Both the position numbers and the translations under genes were made by a program. From positions 62,001-126,000 of the forward strand of contig JAAVTG010000602.1 of the NCBI GenBank assembly GCA_011947345.1: a stretch of DNA of 64,000 nucleotides, in the 5' to 3' direction. The DNA is from Phytophthora quininea (taxonomy: Eukaryota > Oomycota > Peronosporomycetes > Peronosporales > Peronosporaceae). The notes beneath the pieces are model-generated. The model was not told the origin of the DNA, searched no databases, and was given only the letters and a program-made list of their open reading frames with translations. The number at the start of each line of letters is the position of its first letter. Position 1 is the stretch's first letter. This document shows, in pieces, positions 23,827 through 33,146 of the stretch.

Positions 23827-24004
23827 AACCTGCAATTCTCTCTCGTTATGGATGATAAGTTATCATTGATAACCTCGTCTCACGTCCAAGTTGCCTCTGA
23901 TCACTGCAGAGAGGTGTATCCATCCTCTTAATTATGATTCAGGCATTCGGTACCTGGGCCGCACAATCGCAGCCACTCCAATCGAACACATTGACACGCC
24001 GACC

Positions 24005-24181
24005 ATGCCAGGCAGCTCGCAAGTGGCGGACATCATCCACAAGACGGTGACGGGCGGCCTGGTGCTAGCCACGGCGCTGACACTGGTGGACGTGACGCGC
24101 GGCTTCGGCGTGCTGGTCAAGCGCAACATGGACCGCAAGGCGGCGCACGAGGCGCAGCAGCAAGACGAGCGCATGGACTGA
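24005..24181 (+). CDS. Cox14-like small mitochondrial membrane protein
   Basis: A 58-residue frame, MPGSSQVADIIHKT..., has one hydrophobic helix (GGLVLATALTLVDV) followed by a basic then charged tail (RNMDRKAAHEAQQQ). Length, the N-terminal K/Q-x-ADI-x-x-K-T pattern, single helix and charged tail resemble COX14/C12orf62, a single-pass factor that couples Cox1 translation to complex IV assembly. The match is short, so the call is tentative. A simple small single-pass protein is the alternative. Good codon bias and its place between mitochondrial genes (SDHB, prohibitin nearby) support that it is a real gene. Confidence 0.55.
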   Translation: MPGSSQVADIIHKTVTGGLVLATALTLVDVTRGFGVLVKRNMDRKAAHEAQQQDERMD

Positions 24182-24235
24182 AGAGCTCCAAGACCCGTCG
24201 GCAGCCTGTAACTGTAATTAACAGCCCCTTTTGCC

Positions 24236-25012
24236 TCACAGTGTGCGCACGACGTACTCCTTCTTGGCATTGCGCGCGGCGTTCACGACGCCGGCCGCCG
24301 CCTTGCCCAGCAGCTCGCCCGTCTTGGCCGCCAGCTTCTCGGCAGGTGTGAGCTCCAGCGCTTCGCGCAGCAACGGTGCGCGGTCTTTAATGAAGGCAGA
24401 CCGAAGCTGCTGGGCAATTGTGAGTCTCGGTCGCTCGCGTTCGAGTTGCAACTCTCTGAGCCGCTGCATCTCCTGCTCGCGGTCGCGGAGTTGCTTTCGA
24501 CGGGCTTGCGCTCGTCGCTTCAAGACGGCGACTCCTTTCTTGGAGAGGATACGTTGAGCTGCTGAAGCTAACGCACTGTGCTCGTGCAAGGCGGAGAGGA
24601 ACGCGTCGACGTCTGCGTGCCACTTGGTCAGTTGCGCCTTGCTCAATACGGCGTCGGAGGTTTGCAGCACTTTGGCCAACGAGTTGAACTCGTCGAGCTT
24701 TGCACTAACAAAAGCCACGCGCTTCAATGCCAACTTGTACGCCTTGACGATCAGCGGCCACTCGATGCGGTAGAACGGCACGCTCAGCAGGTCGGCGCCT
24801 GACACCATCATCGCCATCGTCGTCGAGCTTTTGCCTTTACTTCGCCACTCAATGTCCACCCAAGCCTCAATGGCTGGGTCTTGGCCTGCTACTGATCGTC
24901 TTGTGTATCCTCGCTTCAGCATTCTCGGTTCGGCCTTGTCGAGCGCCTCGAAGTCCTGCTCAAGATCGAGTACCAAACCGTAGTCGTGATCGTCTTGCTG
25001 AGTGCAACCCAT
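24236..25012 (-). CDS. hypothetical helical protein, possibly 3' part of the upstream gene
   Basis: 259 codons from an ATG at 25012 (MGCTQQDDHDYG). It is mostly helical, with a basic coiled coil in the middle (RRAQARRKQLRDREQEMQRL) and an Ala/Lys-rich end. No known domain is recognised. It starts 14 bases after the stop of the next gene upstream on the same strand. The open frame continues 5' of the ATG into that gene's end. A single missing T in the preceding tgttga would fuse both into one protein, and every other break in this gene neighbourhood is a one-base loss. I list it separately but consider fusion likely. Confidence 0.5.
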   Translation of the reverse strand: MGCTQQDDHDYGLVLDLEQDFEALDKAEPRMLKRGYTRRSVAGQDPAIEAWVDIEWRSKGKSSTTMAMMVSGADLLSVPFYRIEWPLIVKAYKLALKRVAFVSAKLDEFNSLAKVLQTSDAVLSKAQLTKWHADVDAFLSALHEHSALASAAQRILSKKGVAVLKRRAQARRKQLRDREQEMQRLRELQLERERPRLTIAQQLRSAFIKDRAPLLREALELTPAEKLAAKTGELLGKAAAGVVNAARNAKKEYVVRTL

Positions 25013-25026
25013 TCTGGTGCCTAGTC

Positions 25027-27300
25027 TCAACACGAGCTTCCTAGTACTGCCCCGCCTTCAAGACACAGCACGGGATACGCCAGCGTGCCTCCACCTTTGT
25101 CGGTCGAGAGACGTCTCCCACCGTCCATCATTTGCCCAAAAGCTTCAATGGTTGTCTCTTGGAGTTGCTGCACCATGGACAAAGTAATCTCCGTGCGCTC
25201 TGCATCCACCAGCCGACCACCTTTGAGGATTTTCCACTCTTCCAGCGTCTGCATGAACTGCCAGAGCTTATGGAGTCTTTCTTCCGCAACACCAGGCTGT
25301 CGGAGGTTGCTGGTGCTTTCGCAGACGAATTCAAAGTACGCCAGCGCTCGACGGACTTTGTTTGACATATTAGGTTGCATTTGATCCCGCAGCTTCTTCT
25401 TGAGCGCGAGCTTTGCGGCTTTAGCTTCTTGGTGGGCTTGTAGTAGCAGTCGTTCGCGATCCTCGCGTTGCTCGGCAGCAACAATTGCGTAGTTCGTCAT
25501 GGCGAAAATGTGCATGGCTGGAATGTGGGGTCGAATTTGAAGCTGGAACGGGTCTTGGTCAACGGCCTTGGGAAGTTTGAATGTAGCAGGCACTAGCTTA
25601 GTCCAAGGAGGCAACCCTCCATTATCGTCGCCGTCACTAGATATGATCAGTGGAGCGAGAGATCGCTCCTCAGGCGGTTTGAAGTGGAAATTCTGCTGAA
25701 CAAAGTTGAAGATGAGCTGTGGCGTACTGCGAGGATGCAGAATTGCCAGTGCAAACAATAGGAACTCGCTGTTGTTGGTGCTGTCGTCGATACTCCTGCT
25801 CCCTCTGGAGATTGTTTCACTCTTTTGCAAGTTGAAATCTTCCAACAGGAGTTCTCCGTTGACAATCCCATTTGTTGTGTATGTCCCCTCTTCGATCTGC
25901 TCGTTGAGGTAGAAAAGACCACGCGTTGTTGGAAGTAGCAGGTGAAGAGGTCGGTTTGGGATCTCCGAGTTGGCGCGATAAAGCTCGTAGAGATATGAGA
26001 TCGAGCTCCTGATGTCGACCCGCAAGGTGATTAACTAAAAGCATATCCAACAGAATTGTTGTTAGGTATTCAGGCCAAATCAACCTGAAACTTGTACAGG
26101 TCAAACCTTACTTGGCCAACAGGAAGACTTTTGATATGAAGCGTGACATATTTATTCGAGCTGCATCGTCAGGCAAGAATTAGTGCGGATAATACCGAGA
26201 CATAATAAATGCATGAACTACGCACATGGCTCGATGCACGCGAATCACTTGAACGTCTGGAAGAACGTTCGAGTAGAAGCTGGTCTCGTCTTCTCTTCTT
26301 TCACTGCGGTTAGATGAGGAGTCTGACCGTAGCTGATTGTTTCTCGGAAACAATGGGGGAATGATAATTTGCTTTTGTAAAGCCTTGTGTCGTGCACGAC
26401 GGTCATCCTCCTCTTGAAGAATGGTTTTCGGCGTCTTGAGTCGCTGCGTTGCTTTGGCTGCATCAACTTCAAGGTACTTTTGCTAGAGAATGAAAAGCAC
26501 CCTGGGCAGCCCAGCGTCGTCTCCGTCTTTTGCAAACAAAGCATGACGACGACCCTCTTTCCTGCAAAATATTCTCTCCAGCTGTATAGCGACCTCGCGC
26601 TGCCATGGCTGCTTTCAGTCTCCTCTGCGTTTCTTGCTGACGTGCTTTCGCGGCATCTGACAACCCACTGTCTCCATTTAACGCTTCCACCTCAGTGCGT
26701 TCCATGTCTTGTTCTTCATCACTCTCTTCAGAGACGTCGTCTTTCTTGATCACAACTTTATCCAGCGAGATCTTAGCCAACGCATTAAAAAGAAGATCGG
26801 GGACACTCGTTCGGCGTCGTTATGCTTCGCCATGGAATAGCCATGACACGCAGGATGCAAGTACGTCGCTTCCTGCTGGATATCACTTGTCTTTGTAGTC
26901 CTCCGCGAGAGATCAGCTTCCGTCGTGGCGCTTGAGACGGAGGGCATTGCGCATAGGAATAGGTCATGAACACAGGAGTGCTCGTCTCCGCACTCTTCTT
27001 GCTTGTATCAAACGCATATCCTGCCGCCGCAGGACTCCACCTCTGAGCATCCACCACGTCTCTCTCCAGTCTTCGTAACACCAACTCCTCTTCCATCCTC
27101 TCCTGCTGGTGCCATAAATCGCTGGTCTGCTTACTCTGCGTCAACCTCATGGCCTGGTCGTACAGATCCTTCAGCGCCTGCTTCCGCCGCTGCTGCTGCT
27201 GCTTCATTCGCTGTCGATCCCTTTCCTTCTTCTCCATTGGCGTGAGCTTATACGGCTTCTTGAGCGGCAGCGCCAGCATCGGAGCAACAGGTTGGTCCAT
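25027..27300 (-). CDS. ubiquitin-like-fold protein with coiled-coil N-terminus
   Basis: It starts at MDQPVAPMLALP (27300). A Lys/Arg/Gln-rich coiled coil (QQQQRRKQALKDLYDQAM) comes first, then acidic KKDDVSEESDEEQD near 26750. Exons near 26470-26245 (KYLEVDAAKATQ, DVQVIRVHRA) lead to SNKYVTLHIKSLPVGQ and LITLRVDIRSSISYLYELYR. Ending in GELLLEDF, this strand-strand-helix order looks like a ubiquitin-like fold. The last 300 codons are helical. At least two one-base losses (near 26950 and 26790) are needed. Introns near 26173-26226 and 26033-26117 are supported, and the join near 26470 is unresolved. Function unknown. A 109-bp divergent promoter is shared with EMC3. Confidence 0.55.
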
Positions 27301-27409
27301 TGGAAGGAGCTCTTCAACTAAAAATGGCTACATTTATAGTCGTGTATCGTAATGATACTGTCATTCTGGTATCGGCCACGTAAGTAAAAGGGGGAGCTGC
27401 TTAGACACC

Positions 27410-28588
27410 ATGGTGGAGATCATCCTGGACCCGAGCATCCGCGACTGGGTGGTGCTGCCCATGGTCATCATCTTCGGCTGCTCGGCCATGGTGCGCCACT
27501 ACGTGACGCTGCTGCTGAAGAACGAGAAAATGGCGACGGTGGAGCAGCTGCAGCCCATGTAAATGCCAGTCCCGTAAATACATTGATACACAAAAATAAT
27601 GATACTAACAGTCCCATATTATAGGAATACGGTGAAGCGGGCGCAGATCACGCGCGTCAACTCCAAGTTCATCACTCCAGATGCCTTCGCCATGCGCAAG
27701 GTGAAGAGGTTTTGGCTTTTGTAGTAAATTCTGGCGGATATTCTGACAATACGCTATTATTTTATGATCTTTTAGCATTACTTTACAGCGTCCCAGAAGA
27801 AGGACGGACTGAAGGGTGCGCTCCGTGAGAAGGTGAAGAGCGAGGCCATGAACCAGATGATGAACCCCAACAGCATGCTAGAGATGATGAAGGGCAACAT
27901 GACCTTCATGGTGTCCAACTTTGTCATGATGGGGCTCATGAGCTACTTCTTCGGCGGCTTCGTGCTCGGTCTGTTACTCCATTAATAATGTTTTGTGAAC
28001 GGATACTTATATTTTGTTGCCTGTGCAGCCAAGGTGCCGTTCTCGCTGACGCAAAAGTTCAAGATGATGTTGCAGCGCGGCATTGAGCTCAAGTAGGGAA
28101 CTATTTGGATATCTATTGCTATGATACCAGCTCACCGTTTATTGCTGCAGCACGTTGGACGTGTCGTACGTGTCGTCGGTGTCCTGGTACTTCCTCGTGA
28201 GCTTCGGCATGCGCGGCTTCCTTTCGCTCATCCTCGGCGAGCAGAGTGGTAAGGACTTGCAGAACTTTGTTCACCTTTACAGAAACATATCTAACTGTTA
28301 TTGCTTCGTTCTAAAGCGAGCGACGATGCCAAGGCCATGCAGATGCAGATGGGTATGGGAGCTGGTCCGAACATGGCTTTTGACGCGCCCAAAGTGTACA
28401 AGCAGGAGCGTGTGAGTCTCCGTCTGCACAACCACGACTGGGCCCTTGAACATGCCGAGAAGAAGCTGCTGGGCGAGCCCATTCCGGAGAAAACCAATAC
28501 AGCGACAGTCTCTCACTCGACTACTACTACCACCACCACCACGGAGAAACGTGCGTCCAAGTACACCAAGATCTCCAAGAGGAAGTAG
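27410..28588 (+). CDS. EMC3: ER membrane complex subunit 3
   Basis: Six exons (27410-27558, 27625-27700, 27776-27968, 28029-28092, 28151-28248, 28317-28588) join cleanly to 283 residues. EMC3 is the Oxa1/YidC-superfamily insertase core of the ER membrane complex. Family marks include [14 protein letters not shown] at the start, [53 protein letters not shown] and [20 protein letters not shown]. Three membrane helices are evident. The C-terminus is extended and Thr/Lys-rich, ending KISKRK. All introns are short GT-AG and no frame error occurs. Confidence 0.96.
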
Positions 28589-28757
28589 CCGAGCAACTCC
28601 CAGGCAACTCGCACTTCAAATAGAAAAGCGACAAAAGTTGTTACTCCTACAAACGTCAAGAGGTTTTTAGTCTCGAGGTTTTTCATATCCCGGTGGTCAT
28701 GTCAATGTGCCCACATTTGGATCCGACCCGTTGCTCACCGACGCCACTGGTGCTGCG

Positions 28758-28764
28758 TCATTTC
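28758..28764 (+). promoter_or_regulatory. Inr-like TCATTTC
   Basis: TCATTTC lies 31 bp upstream of the ATG of the CDGSH gene, the typical distance for oomycete initiators. The flanking FPR half is poor (no CAWTTT). Confidence 0.3.
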
Positions 28765-28788
28765 CTGCTTCCCCCGCTACTCCCCACC

Positions 28789-29190
28789 ATGGACGTCATC
28801 CGCAAGTACCTCAAGTCCGACCTGCCGCGCTACCTCAAGGGGCTGCCGCTGCCGCGCACCTTCTCGGGCTTCCTCAAGCTCAAGCAGGACGAGTGGCTGT
28901 ACCTGGCGCCGCTGTTCATCACCATCTTCGTGCTGGGGCTGACGCTGTTCGCCGGCAAGAGCACCTCCAAGCCCGGCCGCGTGAACCGCAAGGTCTCGCT
29001 GGAGAAGGACAAGGTCGTGGACTTTGTGCCGCTGCCGGACGTGGAGGACCTGATCGAGAAGAAGGGCAAATGCGCCGTGTGCCGCTGCTGGAAGTCCAAG
29101 AAGTTCCCGTTCTGCGACGGCGCCCACATGAAGCACAACAAGGAGACGGGCGACAACGTCGGCCCGCTCGTGCTGCAGGGCAAGCAGTAG
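28789..29190 (+). CDS. CDGSH iron-sulfur domain protein (mitoNEET/NAF-1 type)
   Basis: 133 residues. The N-terminal helix region (KYLKSDLPRYLKGLPLPRTFSGFLKL) precedes a membrane anchor (YLAPLFITIFVLGLTLFAG), then the single CDGSH domain CAVCRCWKSKKFPFCDGAH. The three Cys and one His ligate a labile [2Fe-2S] cluster. The order anchor-then-CDGSH matches CISD1/CISD2, outer-mitochondrial or ER proteins. The N-terminal leader is more like CISD2. Clean, GC-rich single exon. Confidence 0.93.
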   Translation: MDVIRKYLKSDLPRYLKGLPLPRTFSGFLKLKQDEWLYLAPLFITIFVLGLTLFAGKSTSKPGRVNRKVSLEKDKVVDFVPLPDVEDLIEKKGKCAVCRCWKSKKFPFCDGAHMKHNKETGDNVGPLVLQGKQ

Positions 29191-29353
29191 AGCCCTCAAA
29201 AGGCTGCTAACGGACAGCACTCCCTTGTATGTTTTTGTAGTGGCTGCTGGCTTTTAAGGCAATCGCCATTGCACTCTCTTGCTGCTGTGCTATTTCGTTT
29301 GAGTCTGTTGTACGCAGGAAAGCAACCGCAGTCAAGTTGAAGCAAGCAGCGAG

Positions 29354-29618
29354 ATGGAGGATGCACCAACTGCTAGCAGGACAGCAGCATACGGATCTAC
29401 GACGACAACGGTCAACAACGCCATTGCTCGTGGCCTGGACGCCTTTGCTGGTTCTGGTTCCCCTGGTACGTGCAGCACGTTGTTTGGAATGGTGGTAGCA
29501 AGTATCTGACGTTTCCTGTTCTGCAGGTGCACCAAGTGAGCTGGTCAACACCTCTACTGTTAGGCGAATACTTCAGCGCGTTGCCGCCCAAGATCGCCGC
29601 CGACACGTAGCATACTAA
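29354..29618 (+). CDS. small two-exon hypothetical protein
   Basis: Exon 1, 29354-29465 (MEDAPTASRTAAYGS), joins exon 2, 29527-29618, through a GT-AG intron of 61 bp and splits a Gly codon. It gives 67 residues with a basic C-terminal helix (RRILQRVAAQDRRRHVAY). No family is recognised. The intron signals, ATG context and an uninterrupted frame support it, but it is short enough to be chance. Confidence 0.4.
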
Positions 29619-30349
29619 CCGGTTCGCTGACTTCCATCACACCATCGACTGCAGATTTGTCGCCATCGCTGATGACTCTTTCACCCCAGCCATTCACTTT
29701 CTGTTAGCGGAGACTTGCCTTGCCATTGTCGTTCCCTCGGCAAGGCGTTCCGGGATGGGAAATGGGTTGACCGCTCGCTGCACACGTGTCGAAGTTGCTC
29801 ACACAGTCAACACGCCAGCGCAGCGTCGTTCGGGCTGCTTCAAACGTGGAGCAAGTGAGCAGCACGACGGAGCGATGCCATCGGCAAGTTCCTTCACTCA
29901 CGCCTTCTAGACACACTGGGACCGATGACCCGGAGGCGCCACGCACGAGCGGCTCCTCTCTGGACTCGACTCGACGCACGTGCGTCGTAAAAGCAGGACG
30001 CGGCGTCGTGTTGCGACTCGGGCGCTGCATGGCGAGTCTGGCAATGCCAGAGTCCCTCTTGTCGAGCTCTTCGCCGCTGACAGACGCGGCGGTCCAGGGC
30101 CCAGCGCAGAGAGCAGCCATTTGGACGCGGCGTGCGCTCTTCATTTTCCCGCTCGCCGCCAGGAAGCCACGGGGCTGTAGCTGCAGAGTGTGGCGGCTTG
30201 CTTGTCCAGCAGTGTGAGGTGGTTTCCTCTGGTAACCAGGTGGACGTTTGGCTGTCTCGACGGTTGAATTTCGCTAGACGACGGCTGACGTGAGCGGGAC
30301 GTTACAGGTTGAAGCGCGGAGGACACTTTGAACGAGTGGACCGCAGAGC
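29619..30349. other. intergenic stretch upstream of the first START-FYVE gene
   Basis: About 730 bases with no supportable gene. Frames of 60-146 codons on both strands here have no domain or codon bias. It should contain the promoter and leader of the gene at 30350. Confidence 0.4.
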
Positions 30350-33004
30350 ATGGAGGTCCAACGCAAGAAGGTGACCGTGAGCGCGTCCTTCTTCCCGGTG
30401 GACGAAGGCCTGCTGCCCCACTTGAACATCTCGCAGGCGCAGCACGAGGAGCTGCGTCAGTTCGCGCTGCAGGCTGCTTTGGACACTGTCCGTGACGGAC
30501 CTACGTGGGGACGCTCCAACGTCGAGCGAGCAGTGGCGGGAGGCTGGAAAGTGGTCTCCGCTCGACCGACGTCGTGCTTCCTCACCAAACGGCAGGTCAA
30601 GAAGAGCGCCAAGCGGAAGGGAAGACCTCAGCTACAGAACGAGGACGGGTCGGACCCAGACGACAAGCAGGTCCCACCGCCAACGCCGCGAGTTCCGGTC
30701 CCCGGCGTCACGAGTCTCGGCAGCTTCCATGGCATCGACAGCTCTCGCAACCCCATGCCGTTTGCCCCGTTCGCGCCGGTGCCGCTGGAAGCAGCCACCG
30801 GCCAGCACTTTATGGCTCACGCAGTGCTGCCCAACACGTTGGAAGATGTTATGAACACGTTGTACTGTGAACACACGCGAGAGATGCGAGCGCTGAAGCG
30901 GAAAGTATACGGCGAAGCAGCGCTGGATTGCTGTGTCTTGCAAACGCTGGAAGGAGCTTCGATCGAGGATCCGTTCTGGTACCTCGGACTGAAGTGGCTG
31001 GCACTGCGCTCCCCCATGCAAGCGTTGCTGGCAAGTCGGGAATTTGTCTACTTGGAGCATTTGGGCACACACGTAGACCCTGAAACGGGACGGCGGATGT
31101 TGTACCGAGTGACCCAGTCGGTTCACATTCGCGGCTACGGAGGCCAAGACTCGTATTTTGGTCTGACGCGAGGACACATTGAGGCTGCCTTCGTCTACTG
31201 GATGGACGACGAGAACGAGCTTCGGAATCCGCTACTACACGTCTGTGCCAAGGGCCGCATACACATGAAAGGCAGCATGCCGGCAGGACTAATGTACAAG
31301 TACCTCAAATCGTTCTGGCGCTCAGAGCGCTCCTTGTTCCCCGTCAACCGGTCGTCAGGCTCGTCGATCGGCATCACACTGAATGACGGCGATCCAGAGC
31401 TGAAGAAGGCGGAAAAGAAGACAAAGAAGAAGAAGAAAAAGAAGTCCAAGCGGATGCGAAAGGTTCCGGTTGGCCCGCCGCTGGAAATGGCTCACGAATG
31501 GGTCGCGGACGAACACCGTCCGCGTTGCTCGGTGTGCAACAAGAAGTTCCGCCTTGTCAGACGCTTCAAACATCACTGTCGCGCCTGTGGTGAAGTCATT
31601 TGTCGCGACTGCACATTCCACCACCGACTAAACGTCCGGGCAAGCCACCACTTCGGCGGTATCCGCAAGACGATGGGGGCCTCCTTGGACTTTTCTCCAG
31701 ATATTAAACGCTCCAACAGCACCCCGCCCACCAAATTCGATGAAACAATGACGTGTAGTGTGGACAATATGGAGGAGGAAGAGGAAGAAGCGAAAAGCGA
31801 GAGCGACTTTGACGCGAGCCTGAGTCTTATAAAGGCCCGAGATGCTGTCAATGGCGGCGTCGAGCCTGCCATTCTAGGAGGAACACCGGTGGTGTGCGTG
31901 GTAATGGCTAAAGTGTGTCTGCGCTGTCTGCACAGCGTCCCATTGATCAACCGACCGAAGAGCAAATCGGCCCACCGAAGGCATCACAGCCTGATGGAGC
32001 AGTACGATCCGTCATCCAGCCAACTGCTGGAAGGCAACGAGTTTGTCGAACGCCCGCTAACGTGGACACCAAACGACAAGGAGGTCGAAGAGCTGGATGG
32101 ACTTGACGAAGTTTCAGGTCGAGGGACAAGAAGAATGGACCTGCCGATTCTGGACGATGACATCGACTCACTTAGTGTTGACGGCGTGGCCGAGCTCAAG
32201 GGGTCCTACGCCTACGAGGAAAAGAGCGACTCGTTCGCACAGGAGTCCAACCCGCGCTATTCCAGAGACTCGAGGTTCTCATCGTACGCGCGACCTGGAT
32301 CGTACGCTCAAGAGTGGTCTGGATCGTTTGATCAAGAGGACGGGGCATTGGACAATGCCAATCATGAGCGCGTGATGATCCTGTCGCCCCACGCTCTGTC
32401 GACGTCGTCGTCGGTGTCGTCTTCGCAAATGAAGGAGTTAATGGACCCGGACGTGAGCAGCCACGACAGCAGCAGCCACTCGGAACCGTTTGGCCATCGC
32501 TATAGCATTGAGATGCCCAGCGACACTGGCAGCGATAACGAGTCCATTCAGTTCTACCCCACCCAAGTCGACCCCGACGGCGAAACAAAACCACCGGCAC
32601 CAAGCGGTCCGACGGCCTGCGGGAGCGAGACCGGCACCGTCGGCAAGTTTGACCCGAACGACCTCTTCGAGCTGCAAGAGGACAACGAGCTTGCTGCTAG
32701 TGCCGCAGCAGCGACGGCAGCTGTGAGCGCCACGGAGAAGGTGCTTCGACGGATGCGTAGTCTTCATGACGAAGCTTTGTACCAACACCAACGACTGTCG
32801 CCTTCGTCGTCTACGACGTCGTTATACAGCGACGGTGACGACGAACGCAGTGAAGTCGACGAGCCGGTCGACGACCTTCGCCTAGCACTCGCACACATGG
32901 AGAGTTCGCTGGCTGACCAGGCACGGCTGCTCTTCAATATTGAACAGGAACGCAAAAAGGAAGCTACGGCCGCTGCGGCTGTTGACGCTGCCGCCCTGAA
33001 GTAG
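30350..33004 (+). CDS. START-FYVE protein, copy 1
   Basis: A clean 884-residue single exon. Residues about 1-350 form a START-like lipid-binding domain of the oomycete type (EDVMNTLYCEHTREM, DPFWYLGLKWLA, RRMLYRVTQSV). A poly-Lys linker near 355 is followed by a FYVE zinc finger: CSVCNKKFRLVRRFKHHC then RACGEVICRDC. The R-HHC core binds phosphatidylinositol 3-phosphate. The last Cys pair (KVCLRCL) comes about 100 residues later, so the finger has a long insertion. The C-terminal half is acidic, Ser-rich and ends in a coiled coil (EKVLRRMRSLHDEALYQ). Likely role: lipid transfer or signalling at endosomal membranes. It faces a paralogue tail to tail 142 bp away. Confidence 0.92.
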   Translation: MEVQRKKVTVSASFFPVDEGLLPHLNISQAQHEELRQFALQAALDTVRDGPTWGRSNVERAVAGGWKVVSARPTSCFLTKRQVKKSAKRKGRPQLQNEDGSDPDDKQVPPPTPRVPVPGVTSLGSFHGIDSSRNPMPFAPFAPVPLEAATGQHFMAHAVLPNTLEDVMNTLYCEHTREMRALKRKVYGEAALDCCVLQTLEGASIEDPFWYLGLKWLALRSPMQALLASREFVYLEHLGTHVDPETGRRMLYRVTQSVHIRGYGGQDSYFGLTRGHIEAAFVYWMDDENELRNPLLHVCAKGRIHMKGSMPAGLMYKYLKSFWRSERSLFPVNRSSGSSIGITLNDGDPELKKAEKKTKKKKKKKSKRMRKVPVGPPLEMAHEWVADEHRPRCSVCNKKFRLVRRFKHHCRACGEVICRDCTFHHRLNVRASHHFGGIRKTMGASLDFSPDIKRSNSTPPTKFDETMTCSVDNMEEEEEEAKSESDFDASLSLIKARDAVNGGVEPAILGGTPVVCVVMAKVCLRCLHSVPLINRPKSKSAHRRHHSLMEQYDPSSSQLLEGNEFVERPLTWTPNDKEVEELDGLDEVSGRGTRRMDLPILDDDIDSLSVDGVAELKGSYAYEEKSDSFAQESNPRYSRDSRFSSYARPGSYAQEWSGSFDQEDGALDNANHERVMILSPHALSTSSSVSSSQMKELMDPDVSSHDSSSHSEPFGHRYSIEMPSDTGSDNESIQFYPTQVDPDGETKPPAPSGPTACGSETGTVGKFDPNDLFELQEDNELAASAAAATAAVSATEKVLRRMRSLHDEALYQHQRLSPSSSTTSLYSDGDDERSEVDEPVDDLRLALAHMESSLADQARLLFNIEQERKKEATAAAAVDAAALK

Positions 33005-33146
33005 AACACAAAACATGGTCGATGAGCATCGGCATGTAGTCACTAGAAACCCGCCGAGTTAGGCGGGCAACATTTTATTGAGCAGTACGGAGCTGTAAAC
33101 ACGTTGAATTTTGTCTATATGCTACATGGTTCTGGTCGTGCTCTGC

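Noticed and set aside
28707..29210. 167-codon His/Arg/Ala-rich frame
   Set aside because: Shifted shadow of the CDGSH gene.
29704..30144. 146-codon minus-strand frame
   Set aside because: No domain, no codon bias, and it lies in the upstream region of the START-FYVE gene.
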